This document shows, piece by piece, positions 1 to 11,835 of a stretch of 64,000 bases of DNA; within the stretch, counting starts at the first letter, position 1, and every line of letters starts with the position of its first letter. The notes beneath the pieces were generated by a model. The model made no database searches. It was not told the origin of the DNA and saw only the letters and a program-made list of their open reading frames with translations. The position numbers and the translations under genes are program-made. The DNA is from Gymnothorax reevesii (taxonomy: Eukaryota > Chordata > Actinopteri > Anguilliformes > Muraenidae), in assembly GCA_029721435.1 (NCBI GenBank), contig CM056588.1, forward strand, positions 40,069,430 through 40,133,429, in the 5' to 3' direction.

Positions 1-585
1 TCACCCTTGTAATTTATCTGAGAAATCGCACCACTGCAGGTGTCAATAGAGCTTTCAACTTGTCAGAAATGGTCAGATATGCTTTTTGGAGAGAATAAAC
101 AAGGCAGATAGCCCTGGCCAAAATCTCAATCATGGGAAAACACTATCAAATCATTCCTCTGCAGCAGAGGAAGTGTGGATCCGCAATGCAGAAAATTTAA
201 CTGGCAAACCTGCAAGTTCTGGGATAGACTATCAGCCTAACCGCTCCATCAGGATGACAGGGATCTCAGCTCAGGGAACCATCTTTCAACAAGGACAGGA
301 ACTCTCTCCACAGTCTGGACATCTGGCTGAGCTCCTCTTGTGAGATCTCTAACACTGTTTCTCTTTAAGTCCAGAACAGCAGGTACACGCCATCAAGCCA
401 CAGGAGGAAGGTCAGTGTGACCGCCGAAATATGTTAATATGAAAATATGAAATACTTCAAAAATAGAAGATAATTTCAAGAGTTATTGAAGCATTCATGA
501 AGTGATATGTTATTATGCCTGTTGATGCAGGAGATAGAGAAAGTCAGGGGAAGAGAAGGATGGAGAGAGGAAACCAGGGAGTGAG
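1..585. other. Unannotated intergenic sequence
   Basis: I see no coding exon, RNA gene or recognisable repeat here; the short open frame at the left edge has no family features. Confidence 0.5.
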
Positions 586-589
586 GGAA

Positions 590-712
590 GTAGAAAGAGC
601 AAGAGCAAGACAGCGAGGGAGAGAGAGAGGGAGAGGGAGGGAGGGAGGGAGAGAGAGGGAGAGAGAGAGAGAGGCAGGGAGGGAGGGAGAGAGAGGGAGA
701 GAGAGGGAGCGC
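590..712 (+). repeat. GGGA/GA purine simple repeat
   Basis: This is an imperfect run of GAGA and GGGA units on the plus strand. Open frames through it are low-complexity and not genes. Confidence 0.9.
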
Positions 713-861
713 ATCGTCCAATTTTATTAAACTCAGGGCTGGAAAACATCTTGGAGGGTTCTGGCATGTCTGTCTGTCTGTCTGTCTATCTGAGGGGGGT
801 CTGTGGAGAAACACTTAAATCAGAACTTCATCCCTGACTGGAGTCATATACTCCCACACCC

Positions 862-992
862 TCTCACACGCACACACACACAAGCACACGCATGCACACA
901 AGCGCGCACACACACACACACATACACACACCGACAAACATGCATATACACACACACACACACACACACAGGCAAACATGCACATGCATGCA

Positions 993-1030
<38 letters not shown>
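862..1030 (+). repeat. CA microsatellite, interrupted
   Basis: Several (CA)n blocks are separated by short CATGCA-type interruptions, a typical fish dinucleotide repeat. Confidence 0.9.
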
Positions 1031-1034
<4 letters not shown>

Positions 1035-1439
1035 CATACACAAATTCAAATGCAAACAAACGTACAGTTTATAGATAAACACAATGTGCAGCTTCAAAAT
1101 GATGATTTCATTCATTGAAGGAAAAAAGCTATCCAACCCTACCTGGATCTGTGCGAGAAAGTACAGGCCCCGTTAGTTCCCATACCTACGTTTCTTTTAT
1201 CTTAACTTTGAAGTTTATGTACGTATTTAATCTGGAAAACTGCCCCTCTTTACTGTTTTAATGTTATTGTACACCACATGCCTTTTTTTCTCTCTCTTTT
1301 CTTATTACTTTTATCATTCCAAAAGCCTCCTGTGGACAAGTGTTGCGAATTAGCAAATGTGCTAAAACACTCAAACAATGCATCTGGTTTGTCCAATGTA
1401 ATTGTGATGTCAACATCAAATAAACAATAAAATAAATAA

Positions 1440-1690
1440 AAATCAACCAATTAAAACACTTTAATTCATAATTGAATTCAGTTTCACCAGACACACCCAG
1501 ACATGATTACTGCCAGCCCTGCTGAATCTAAGTACAACCTGTTAGGTAATGTGAAGTTGGAAAAAAGCAGAACATGATGCCACAACCTAAAGAAATTCAA
1601 GAACAGATGAGACATTGTCATTGACATCCATCAGACTGAAAAGGGTTACAAAGCCATTTCTGAAGCTCTATACGGTCAGGTTAATCAGTT
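1440..1690 (+). mobile_element. Tc1-like transposon relic (transposase N-terminal part)
   Basis: A degraded frame can be read as MPQPKEIQEQMR, then a broken stretch, then nucleotides corresponding to a KGYKAIS-like motif. I recognise this as the start of the paired DNA-binding domain of fish Tc1-like transposases. Stops and a frameshift interrupt it, so it is a dead copy. Full limits are not visible. Confidence 0.6.
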
Positions 1691-1964
1691 CTCTGATGTG
1701 TCTGAATCCTCCAGTAACATACAAAATACTGAGGCAAGTATGTGAAATATTCTGCTCATGACGCATAAGGTGTGGTTAAAAAGCAAGTGTATCTCTATCT
1801 TAAATTGGAAGACAGTCTGGCATAAATAAAATTTGATGCCATTTGCACAAGAGTGATGTTGGCAGGTACCAATTATGACTGACTTCCAGAAGTCAGTTGC
1901 AAAGAAATTTACATAATTTGGCTTCGTTCACTCGCTGATTTGTTTGTACAAAAAAAATGGCATT

Positions 1965-2290
1965 AACTACTGGTTTCCAAACTTGGTCCTTCAGCCCCGC
2001 TGTGAATGGTGGTTTTTGTTCCAACCTCAACCGCTGTCACAGGATTATAATAAGCTGTTAATTTGTCTTAATTAGGTGCATTTCATTTCATCGTTAGAGC
2101 AGTTTTTTCCCCATCTTAAGCCTCATTTTAACGGAAATATCCACATGTGCTTTAAACAATAAAAGCCAATTGAACATGGTATGTTTATTTTTGGTATGTC
2201 AATTTCAGGCAGAAATATTTTTAAATGGATCAAATTAGAATCTGAGTTAATCAGTAAGCTCCAAGTAAGATTGCAGTCTGCAGGTGTTTA
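1965..2290 (+). repeat. Truncated hAT-like MITE end (TTCCAAAC..GGTCCT family)
   Basis: The motif order ACTGGTTTCCAAACTTGGTCC followed by TTTTTGTTCCAACC resembles the left end of the element at 33384-33568. No matching right end was found. Confidence 0.35.
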
Positions 2291-3465
2291 AAGTGCTTTC
2301 AAAATAATTTGCCTGAAATTAATAACATAAACATGACTCGAAACAGGAGTGATTATCATTTGCTTGCCAAATTAATACATCGTTAGTTTTCACAATCGAG
2401 TTTCCCTTGTTTCAGCAGCTGAGGACCTGTTGATTGATAACTTGGTAAATTTTTTCCCCTCTTCGTATAGAGCTAATATATAATAATATTGATGGGGATT
2501 TTTTGAATTCTTCATGGCATGTATAGATATCTTTAAAATGTGGCGAAAGAGTATAAATAACTGCGTTATAGATATTGTAAATGCACCAAGTATGCCAAAA
2601 TAAAAACTTATTAAAATCCTATGATTGCAATTGTAGTTGGAACGAAAAGTAGCATTCAGGGGAGGGTGGGATGTTGGGGCAGGACCAAGTTTGGGCATAA
2701 AAAATTGCCCAAAACTAATCATTCTAAAACAAAGGAAAGCTTGCATTGTAGTTTCTTAGTTTAGTTAGTTTCTTGCAATTTGTTGTTTGTGATATGAAAT
2801 CATCCCGTACAGAAGAAAAAAATAACGCATTCTTTAATGGATCAAAACAGGAGGTAATTCCTAATATAGTTTACCAAGTTCTGGCATTTTTCAATACTTA
2901 AGAATTCCATATCATGAAGGTCCTGCATCTCTCACTTCATTAGTCATCATTATGGCTGGCTCAGCCATCCCCATATTCAGGTGTAGATTATTCATCCAGA
3001 CCAGTGATTGACATTTTTAAAGGCCAAATTTCTACATGACATAAGACGGATGCCTGACCTACAGGCCTGGTTAGCACAGATTCCCAGGTGAGGTTTTTGA
3101 GGAGCTGGCTCCAGATCATTCCGGTTCACCTCTGGTAGAGTGACGAAGACAATGAAACCGATCCAGACCCCAGGGCCTAGTTTGCCTGATGTGACAAACA
3201 CCTAAAAATCCTGTCCTGTTCCCGGAGGGAACAGTTAACACATTCATCCCCGTTCTGACAGAAACAGGATCTCTTGTATGGTGCGATTTCAACAATACGG
3301 GTCACTTCCTGCCAGGTCACTGCTCAAATAGAAATCGCTAAGGCCTCTGTGCCAGGCTCACAATGAGTAACCATCCCGCCATGAGTGCTCACTCACTTAC
3401 CAAGCCGATTAACGCTGACAAAGGTTGTAATACACAGAAATGTTCCCACAATGCCATCTCACAGC
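2291..3465. other. Unannotated intergenic sequence
   Basis: I found no exon or recognisable repeat here. Open frames on the minus strand (2390-2746, 2992-3201) lack family motifs. Confidence 0.45.
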
Positions 3466-3468
3466 ATA

Positions 3469-4784
3469 GGGCCTAATCTACCAAGATCCCAGGTAAAGAG
3501 CGGTGAATTGCGCGCTCGTGGTAACACTTTGCACGTTTGGTTTGCTTATGTTTTGTGGGTGATCTACTAAGAGTAATTGCCTAAATAACTGCTGGTGCAA
3601 ACAGCATTATTTAAATTAGGACTTGCGAGCTGCAGCTATTTCCGCCATGGACTGTTTGGAGAAAAAGGACGAATGCAAATGCAAGATGAAATTCGACTCG
3701 ATGGAATCGGAGGTGCTTGTGGAGGAAACACTTACACTGTTATAAATGGACTGAATTTTACATTTAATTAACACAATATCTCCTTGTTATTTTAGCTTTA
3801 AGTAGAGTACTGCGCACATTTAATTGTGGTTTACAGTTAACATTCGTGGAATCTGTGTTATAAACTGATTGTAGAATTAAAGTTAAAATAACTGGCAAAA
3901 AAGGCACTGGTTGGAATATCTGGCAAAAAAAGGGCAAGTTTATAACTGCATGCTAAGTGTTTGAGGGGCGAACAATTTGCAGAGTACAGTCAATCTCTCC
4001 GATTACTCCTGGGGAGCGAGCAACTGCATAAAGCTCATGTTTAGTTTCATTCAATACTTCCTGAGTGGATGGAAACTTCATGTACCAGCCCATCCTGCAC
4101 AACATGGCATCAAGTATTTGAGACAGTACACATGAGAAACCATTTTGGGAGATCCAAGCAGTGAGAGCTACTGAACGCTGGAATGAACAAGGTGCAAAAA
4201 ATGGAGAATAGCAAGAAGTTTTGTCATTGCAAGCATGGCATGACTTCTTCTTGCAACTGGTTCCAAATCAGCCCTTATTTCATCTAACTGCTCCAAAATG
4301 ACATTGCTGGATAGGCCATATGTCTGGATTATTCACTCCTCTGACATCCCAAACATTGTTACACAGATAGAGAACACCCGTTTTTTGTGCACTTGCAGCC
4401 TGTGTCTTCTCGCGGCAATAATGGCAACCTTGTCTCGGCGCAATCACGTGGAGCCAATTAGTACCTACCCTTAAAAGGTATTAAATTGCAACCACAATCA
4501 CAATCGCTGAAATGGTCTTAAGGTTTGATTAGTCACTATGCATGTGCTAAAATTTTGTATTTGCATTTTCTCCTCCCATATTTTGCACACTAAGATAGGC
4601 ACGCCCCTTATTACATATTCCTCAAGGCAAAAAGTACAAACTGCATAGAAAGTGCAAATTTGCACACTTCAAAGACGCAATTCTCAGTGCACACCGTTAA
4701 GTAGATGAGATTGCTGGCTAATTTGCGGGGGATGAGGCATTTGCACGCCTTTTTATACTCACAGAGCTTTAGTCGATCAGGCCC
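3469..4784. mobile_element. Harbinger-like DNA transposon, degenerate
   Basis: The ends form an imperfect inverted repeat: GGGCCTAATCTACCAAGATC at 3469 and the complement of GGGCCTGATCGACTAAAGCTC at 4784. The three bases ATA flank both sides (3466-3468 and 4785-4787), fitting the 3-bp target duplication of PIF/Harbinger elements. The interior has no long open frame, so it is non-autonomous or decayed. The GGGCCTGATTTACTAA-type terminus is familiar from fish Harbinger families. Confidence 0.6.
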
Positions 4785-5060
4785 ATAGTGTCTGCATCAC
4801 TTCCACAACATTTTCACAACACTCCAGCGACATTACTGCAACCCTCCAAACATCATCGTAACACTCTCGCGAGGCTCCAGCAGCTTTGCACAGTGCCGGA
4901 TGAGGACCTTTCTAAGCGTGTCTCTCTGGGAACACCTCGTAGCAGCGCCGAGAGTTGAAACGGAATGACCAATCATCACCCCCCCTCCCCACGCGGGGTG
5001 CGCAGCAGCGGCTTCACCGGGGAGGGGGGGGGCAAAAAAATCGAGTGCAGCATGCAAGGG
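4785..5060. other. CpG- and C-rich patch after the Harbinger-like element
   Basis: It starts with short degenerate CAACACTCCAGCGACATTA-type direct repeats, then turns GC-rich with runs of C and G around 4980-5035. No open frame of note; significance unknown. Confidence 0.35.
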
Positions 5061-5334
5061 AGACCCCAGCTACTCCAAGGGGTTCTGAGTGATTAGCCTT
5101 AATGGCTCAGGTGCAAGTCCTCACACAAATGAGTATATATTTCGTGTTTTTTTTTTTTTAATTACAACACAGGTATAACGTGGCCATATTAAGGAAAGCG
5201 TTGCACTCTTCTAGACATGGCAATGATTTGATTCAGACACCATTCAGTCGGATACTCATAACTATACAAAAACTGAAAGACTCCAATTAGCCTGACATGC
5301 AGGTCTTGAGACATTGGAGGGGAAACCAGAGTTA

Positions 5335-5425
5335 AACTATGCAAAAAGGCCAGCTTCGAACCCATGGCCTTCTTGCTGTGAGGTAACAGGGCTGCTCACT
5401 GAGCCACAGTGCTGCACTAGCATAG
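5335..5425 (-). repeat. Truncated tRNA-derived SINE head
   Basis: On the minus strand it reads GTGGCTCAGTGAGC (A-box-like), then TCACAGCAAGAAGG and GGGTTCGAAGC (B-box-like). This matches the head of the SINE at 53245-53572. Confidence 0.55.
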
Positions 5426-5454
5426 CCCTGGAAGGGCTTTTTCCACTGATCCTG

Positions 5455-7130
5455 GTGCGACCCACACGCTCTGGGTTCAAAATGCTTGAAAGTCTGAAAA
5501 AACGATACTGAAACAAGACCTGTCTCATTTTGTAAGTCTTAGTGAGCAGATAAAGAAAATGCGAAAATTAAAAAAAATCTGTTGGGAATTTTTGGAGAAA
5601 ATCCACTTTTTCATCGGCACCCAACTTGAAATTTTCAAATTGACATTAAAGGGTTAAAAAACTTCTGCGCTTTTGGCGATTTATTTCTGAAAGTCTCCTC
5701 CGCAGGGTTGTCGATCAAAAGAATGTGAAAAATAGTAATAGTAGTCCATCTCCTTTCTTTAACCCTTACGTGGCAAAAATGTTCTATCTAGCTAAATGTA
5801 ATGCTTAGACATTTGCACAATAGTACTCTTTGACGGCTTGCTTTAAGCACAAACCAAATAGTTTGTTGCTGCTATCCTTTATCTGATGCCCCTCCCAGAA
5901 TGTTGAGAAGTCAGCGCGAACTGCTTCGAAAGCTTGCTCAGAATATCTAGCCAATCCACAACATGACACTTACAGAACTCACGCAAATGGTCTCTGATGA
6001 TGCGGAATTTGGGTGTGATCGAGATGCCAAGTTTCACATAGGCCTCGCAGAAGTCGGCAACGTGGTCTTCCCATCCACTGTGTACACAGCCTCTGTATAT
6101 TCTGCTAAAACAGAGTCCACACAGCCTAAAACAGGCATCATGCTCTTCGGAGTCTATTGGACGCCATCTTTTGAGGCTACCTTGTATCTGCTTGGCCTTG
6201 AATCCACTGGCTTTTGCCACTTGGCAAATCAAAAAGTCACAAGACTTAACTCTGGGGCTGATCCAACACTGGCCTTCAATTACCTTTTCCAGTTGGTACA
6301 GACAGTTGAATTTTTGGTCAAGATTACCTTGCCTCATCTTATAAACCTTTGTTTTACAAGTGTCACAAAGTGATGTTGGTAAACGGCGGTCATGTACGTC
6401 ATACTGAGATGTTATGTTATCCTGAATTTTTTTGATGAGGTGAACTTCACCCACAATGGAGAAACTCCCTTTACGAAAGCAAAGCAAACAAACTCTTGAG
6501 CGAGCTTCGCTGTGATGCATAATGGTAGGACGTCAGTCATGGAAAGGCCCATCTTCCACATGCTCTGGCTTTTATGAATGTAAGGTTATGTAACCTTTAA
6601 GCTGTTAACTCCCAAGTAGGAATAATGATGAAAACGACATGGGCATTACTTCCACTCCAGCTGAGGTAATGAATGAAAAGGCCTATTATACATGATGTAA
6701 TCAGCTGCCAATTGTTCCTACCACACAAAAGGAGAGTTTTGGACTATTGGACTAAAGCTGACCAACATTTTGAGCAACATGAGGGGTTTTATTCAGGGAT
6801 TTACTATTTTCATATTTTTGACAATAAATTCGGTTACCATGGTAACCATTTTGTATTTTCACCAATCTGACCCTGTGGTATGATAATCTAATCTATCGAA
6901 AAAAAACATGATGGCTTGCAATTATTAAACCCTTCCTTAGGTTTTGCAATTCAAGATGACTGCCACATAAAAAATGATTTTCTCAAAAAATTCCCAACAG
7001 ATTTTTTTTATTTTTGCATTTTCTTTATCTGCTCACTGAGACCTACAAAATGACACAGGTCTTGTTTCAATATCTTTTTTTCAGACTTTCAAGCACTTTA
7101 AACCCAGTGTGCACAGTGGGACTAAGAATT
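5455..7130 (-). mobile_element. Long-TIR DNA element carrying a Cys-rich ORF
   Basis: About 150 bases at 5455-5612 return inverted at about 6970-7130. Shared blocks include TGCTTGAAAGTCTGAAAAAA, TGAAACAAGACCTGT, GTGAGCAGATAAAGAAAATG and AATCTGTTGGGAATTTTT. Between them lies one intact 213-codon minus-strand frame (5879-6520). The layout is that of a DNA transposon with long terminal inverted repeats; outer ends and target duplication are not clear, and the family is not recognised. Confidence 0.6.
5879..6520 (-). CDS. Cys-rich 213-aa ORF inside inverted repeats, probable transposon protein
   Basis: An ATG at 6520-6518 opens an uninterrupted 213-codon frame, the longest plausible open frame outside low-complexity DNA. 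It has paired cysteines that could bind zinc: CLLC near residue 12, CDTC near 52, and a dense group (CFRLCGLCFSRIYRGC) around 130-145, then FCKCHVVDW near the end. The segment ITPKFRIIRDHLREFC loosely recalls the C-terminal part of transposon-encoded proteins of marine animals (weak memory-based resemblance). No DDE triad or RNase H-like fold is evident, so it may be an accessory protein, a fragment, or a domesticated sequence. No promoter or splice structure is visible. Confidence 0.45.
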   Translation of the reverse strand: MHHSEARSRVCLLCFRKGSFSIVGEVHLIKKIQDNITSQYDVHDRRLPTSLCDTCKTKVYKMRQGNLDQKFNCLYQLEKVIEGQCWISPRVKSCDFLICQVAKASGFKAKQIQGSLKRWRPIDSEEHDACFRLCGLCFSRIYRGCVHSGWEDHVADFCEAYVKLGISITPKFRIIRDHLREFCKCHVVDWLDILSKLSKQFALTSQHSGRGIR

Positions 7131-7940
7131 AATTTTCTCAGTAGAGCGGGGTCAGTGACGCGGGATGGACGCAAACCAGTCTACAGGGAGGGTCCACAGT
7201 GTCCTGCGACAAAATATCATGAAACATTATGAAGATCATTATTACTCCTGCTCTAATCAACCTTCCAGAATATTCTAATCGACCCTGCAGCTCTGTTCTC
7301 TCATCAGCGGCCCTCTCTCATTTCGCCGGTGTGACATGCGGAAGTCTCTGAAGAGGCCGCACTTGATTAAAGCGCTCTCCAAACCCACACATCCTGCACT
7401 CCAAACACGCAGCCCGTTACCCTCCTGAAGGCGGTCAGAACAGAGCACACAATCCTGCCTCTTCCTACATCCTGTGCTCTCTTGGGCTGGATTACTATAC
7501 CACTCATGGAGGAAGGAAACCAAACCACTCAGTAAAAGCGCTGCTCTGGCGCCTTGTGAAAAACCTCAAACATTGACACCCTCGCTGAGCTCTGACCTTT
7601 GCTCAAGCGATTTCTGGGGTTACGTTGCACCTGCCTTGACCGACATGCACTTCTCTGATGGAAAGCCCGTGTTTTAAAAAGATCATTGCTCCACTAGCTG
7701 ATATCAGTGAGGGAACTTATAGATACAGCTTTCCAGTGAAAGTCATTTTTTTAAATTCTGCTACCATTCCACACATTCAGGACCAGAACTCAAAGCAAGA
7801 GACCAGTGAGGATAACATGGCTGAATACAAGAGTATCAGCGGAAAATTTAGTCCTCCGCACACTGTGTTTATTTACAGAGATGTTATCATTTCAGAATTA
7901 ATTTCGAGGCGTTCTCTTGTAACACAGATGTGACAAGATG
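7131..7940. other. Unannotated intergenic sequence
   Basis: No exon or repeat recognised. Open frames at 7275-7523 (-) and 7474-7933 (+) have no family features. Confidence 0.4.
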
Positions 7941-7949
7941 TAAGCAGTG

Positions 7950-9150
7950 GTGTAGTGGGGATTTTATCACTAGGGGAACTCTCAAAAAAAAAAAAAAATT
8001 ATGAAAAAAAAAACGTTAGTCACCCGGATAGACCCAAGTTGCAAATGCTTGAGCCATACATGATAACTATGCTTTCACTTTGTTACTTTGACACTGGGAA
8101 CTTAGTTACTCGTTTCAAATTAAAATATTAATTTAATTAATCATTCATGGATTATCTGAATTTGGCGTGTTCGAGAAGAACAACGGTGTATCTTTGTGCA
8201 GATGTGTCCGCCAGTGGACGTGGAGCTGCAAATTTATGCACACAGTGACAATATTTCATCACTAGATGGCAGGCCAGTATCAGTTATTGAATATTCACAA
8301 CTGCCAGTCAACTCCTGTCTCCTACGTGGGCGCGGCCGCGGAAGATTGTGCGCGTTCTAGGCTGTTTGCAGAATGAATGCTGACCGGGTACCGTCGCAAG
8401 TGGTAGCTCAAGTAGGCGGGCACCGGATCGGAGCAGGGTTTGTTTACAGCCAAAATACACTACATGGAGGGCAGAGAGCCCCCACTCTTCCCGTGAAAAA
8501 TTACAAGTCAATTCATCTGACCGTAACCGTCCAAAGCAGTCAAATTGAGGTGAAAAATTATCCATAAAGCAAATATCCTGCATAGTTCCTCGACTTCAAT
8601 AAGCAGCTATTGAAAAAAACAAAAAAAAACAGTGATAAAGGGATTACCTGATTTCGGGCTTCCACTGCCAGCTCTTCTTTAACTTGTGCACACAATAGCA
8701 GCATTCGTGCGCATTCGTGCGCGTGTGGGAGACGTGATTACGGCGCGGCTATTTCACCTGGCAACAAGAAATACTATTTTCTGATTGGCTGAGTATGCCT
8801 TCGCCTCATCCATTCATAGATTACTAATCTCTTTTATATACAGTCTATGTTACTAATGTGCAGCGAGTTTTATCACTTCTCAGCGTGAGAAATGTCATGT
8901 GTTGCGTGTGAACTTATTGAAATGCGTGTGTCTCACGCTCATGTGTGAGACTTGAGAGCCCTGTTAATAATATTTGTGAATTGCAGTATGTATTATTACT
9001 TCATTAGAAGCTATACAATGGCGAAAATGATAACAGAGGCAATGTTTTTAACCAAAATATTTATTAGACAAATAAAAAAGCTCGAAAATCTCGCCAAAAA
9101 GACTGGGGGAATGCCGTTGCCCCGCATCACCCGACCACCACAACCCTGGA
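7950..9150. repeat. Possible decayed hAT-like element with CpG-rich core
   Basis: It begins with GCAGTGGTGTAGTGGGG, a hAT-type start, and ends near CCACCACAACCCTGG, a weak inverse. The middle (8320-8450, 8690-8760) is CpG-rich. Ends do not match well and no target duplication is visible, so this is tentative. Confidence 0.3.
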
Positions 9151-9611
9151 TGTAAGTCATTAAAAGAAGTGTCCTTTAAAAATAGACCCACAATCATGCT
9201 GTGCTGCACTCTGACACCATTTCTGTGCTACGGTTTCTCTCCAAGGTAATGTTTCGGCCAAAAAACACAACATAGGCCAGGGAGGAAGAGGGTCCAGAGC
9301 ACATCGAGGACAGGAGTGCGGGCCCCTCCCGTTAAAGACCAAAACAAAATGGAGGGTCAGTGCCCCAAGGTTTCACCTCTTGGGGACCAATCAGGAAACA
9401 GCGATGAGAGAAGGGAACCCGGCCTGGTTTATAAGACCCTCTTCCTCTTCCCTTTAAAAAAAAAAAAAAAAAAAGAAATCTGGGTCAGAGTCGCACGTTT
9501 AACATAACAAGACTCCGATCACCGACAGGCAACCACATTTGAGTTTGTATGAGTGTGTGTATGTGCAAGAGTGGGTGATATTTGTACAGTCAAGGAGAGA
9601 CAGGATACCTC

Positions 9612-9729
9612 AGAGAATGAGAGAGAGAGCGAGAGAGTAGAATAGATGGAGAGAAAGACAGAAACAGATAGACATAGAGAGTGATGGTGAGTGAAATGGG
9701 GAGAGCGAAAAATGGAGATAAAGACAGAG

Positions 9730-9767
<38 letters not shown>

Positions 9768-10045
9768 GTGACAAAATAGAGTCGGAGAGATGAAGAGTGA
9801 AAACAGAGATATGGTGACAGAGTGAAAGAGAAATACAGAGATGGAGAGAAAGATACAGAGATAAAGATACAGAAATTGAGAGAAAGATGGGTAGAGATAC
9901 AAAGTTAGCACAAAAGACAGTGAGATCGGTGAAGAGAAACAGAGACAGAGCGAGAGATAGAGATGCTGTGATAGAGCAAGAGATAGAGGTAGGAAGATGC
10001 AGAGATAGAGACAGAGAGAGGGAGAGAGAGAGAGAGAGGCGACAT
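9612..10045 (+). repeat. 430-bp purine-rich (GA/GACA)n tract
   Basis: This is an almost unbroken AG-rich strand built from GAGA, GACAGAGA and GATAGAGA units, including a pure (GA)n run near 9739-9766. Long open frames across it are low-complexity artefacts. Confidence 0.9.
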
Positions 10046-11149
10046 ACCTGTCCCTCATTAATAAGTAAAGTCCTCTGCTCTTTGCTGTAGAACAAAGTCA
10101 GAGTGGGAGGTGTGTGACAGATCAGAGCCCGGGATCATCAGGGGGAGACCTGTCAGTCTGTCCTCTTAATAGTGTGGAAAATAATGGAGCAGCGCATAAT
10201 TGATGCACAGAAGCGCTGCGCAGACACCGAGCAGAACCACGCTCTTTATTTAACACGACAGGTTTCTGTAAAACTGTGCTCCCCCCCTCACCCTTTACAT
10301 CACAAAATGGTCGCCCATAAACAGCGCTTATGAAAAATGAGGCTGAGACCACAATGAAAAAAGCCGCAGAATAAAGGCGGTGCAATTAAATAGTTTATAG
10401 CGGCGCGTTCAGCTACATTTGTTCCCGCATTTCAACTTATTATTGCTCTTCACTGGATTTTATGGCAATTTTAAAACACAATGACAACAAAGGAGCGAAT
10501 TTACATTTTCAAAACTGCTCGTCATCCTTTGTTCCGCAGGGTGACGATAACAACTTTATCAAGGTGCATTAGCCTGGCTGTGTTTGAGGAGGCATTGTAA
10601 TGGAGTTTGACTGAAAACAGTACAAACAGCCAACCAGGATCTTCCTGCAGATAATGAACACAGACAGCTCTTTGGACACAGGTCAGCAAATGAATGCGGG
10701 GATCCCCAAACGTGCTTCTTCTAACACAACCCAGAATTCATTTGCACAAACCAAACACCAACCCACGCACATACCTCACACCAAAAAATACCGTTCAGCA
10801 GTGACTATATTGATGATATGCCTTGACTAAAAGTCTTCAAAATATTTTTCCACTAAGCTCCTTAAATATGGCAACCCCATCAAAAGTTGTAAGGCGCAGA
10901 CTGCGAATCCCTGTATTAATGTGTTCAGTGTTAAATAAACACAGACAGAGTAGATTGGATTCCTCTGGTGTAGACCCAGCAAGGATTAAACTAACAGAGT
11001 TTTACAGAATGTAAATTTTAGACAGAGAAGGTGTCCCCAGGACTACAGGCCTGTAACTGGCAGATGGGAGCTTTCAGGCACCTATAGCAGCCAAACAATA
11101 GGCACCTCCCAATAAAAAAACCCTCTTTCCCTTTTCCCAGCTCCATAGG
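10046..11149. other. Unannotated intergenic sequence
   Basis: I see no exon, RNA gene or recognised repeat. Confidence 0.45.
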
Positions 11150-11835
11150 CAGATTCGCCGACGACGTGACAATTGAGGTGCACACGCAGCGTACAGGCAG
11201 AAAGAACTGTTTTTGAAGCGAGCATTGAAGAATGCATCCAGTAACTTGTATGCCAACTCTTGCACATACATATGCTTGGGTTCTCCAAAACTTTTCAAAG
11301 CAAACGACAACCAAGCATTTTCAACAAATTACAAAATAGGAGACATGCGATATTTGTTATTTGTTGACATGATTGGGCTTTATTGGGAGAGACCTTTGCC
11401 TGTCCCCCCCCCTCCTTTTTTTCAAAAAGGGCATTTCTATTCCTTTAGTGCTTGCTAACCTTATGCCTAACCTTCATCCTCACCCAAACCCCAACCCAGT
11501 TTTCCTCAAATCATTTTCCTCGTGGGCCATGACCTGATGGTCTTCCATTCTCCCGATACCTGAGAGTCAGGTGTAATGAAAATCAAATAAGGACAATAAT
11601 TCTTCAATATTTGCTAGGAGGAAGAGGATATCAGAGCTAGATTTGAATTCAAGGCCTGAATTTGGGGAGCCCGGACATTTTAGCTCAGAAGTCTCATCTT
11701 TTATTGTTCCAAAAAATCCTTTTTGACTAAAATTAAGTTAAACTGTAGAAAATGAGCATTAAACAGCGTTGAAGAGAAATGCTTTCTGTCTTGAAGCCAC
11801 ACGCACATCCTCTCTGCTTGTAATCACATGAATCC
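11150..11835 (+). repeat. Dispersed repeat, copy 1
   Basis: TTCGCCGACGACGTGACAA, the GGCAGAAAGAACTGTTTTTGAAG block, a TCCAGTAACTTG block and a TTGAAGCCACACGCACATCC block recur in the same order at 37530-37950. The family was not identified; this copy is longer, perhaps because of an internal insertion. Confidence 0.5.

Noticed and set aside
476..814. Overlapping open frames in the purine/CT repeat
   Set aside because: They are made of simple repeat; frames in all phases stay open because the sequence lacks stop codons.
803..1136. Frames rich in His-Thr or Cys-Val across the CA repeat
   Set aside because: Dinucleotide-repeat translation, not protein.
5963..6373. 136-codon plus-strand frame
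   Set aside because: Antisense shadow of the 213-codon cysteine-rich frame, with no motif of its own.
9519..10095. 179- and 161-codon Ser/Leu-rich minus-strand frames
   Set aside because: Entirely within the GA tract; low-complexity artefact.
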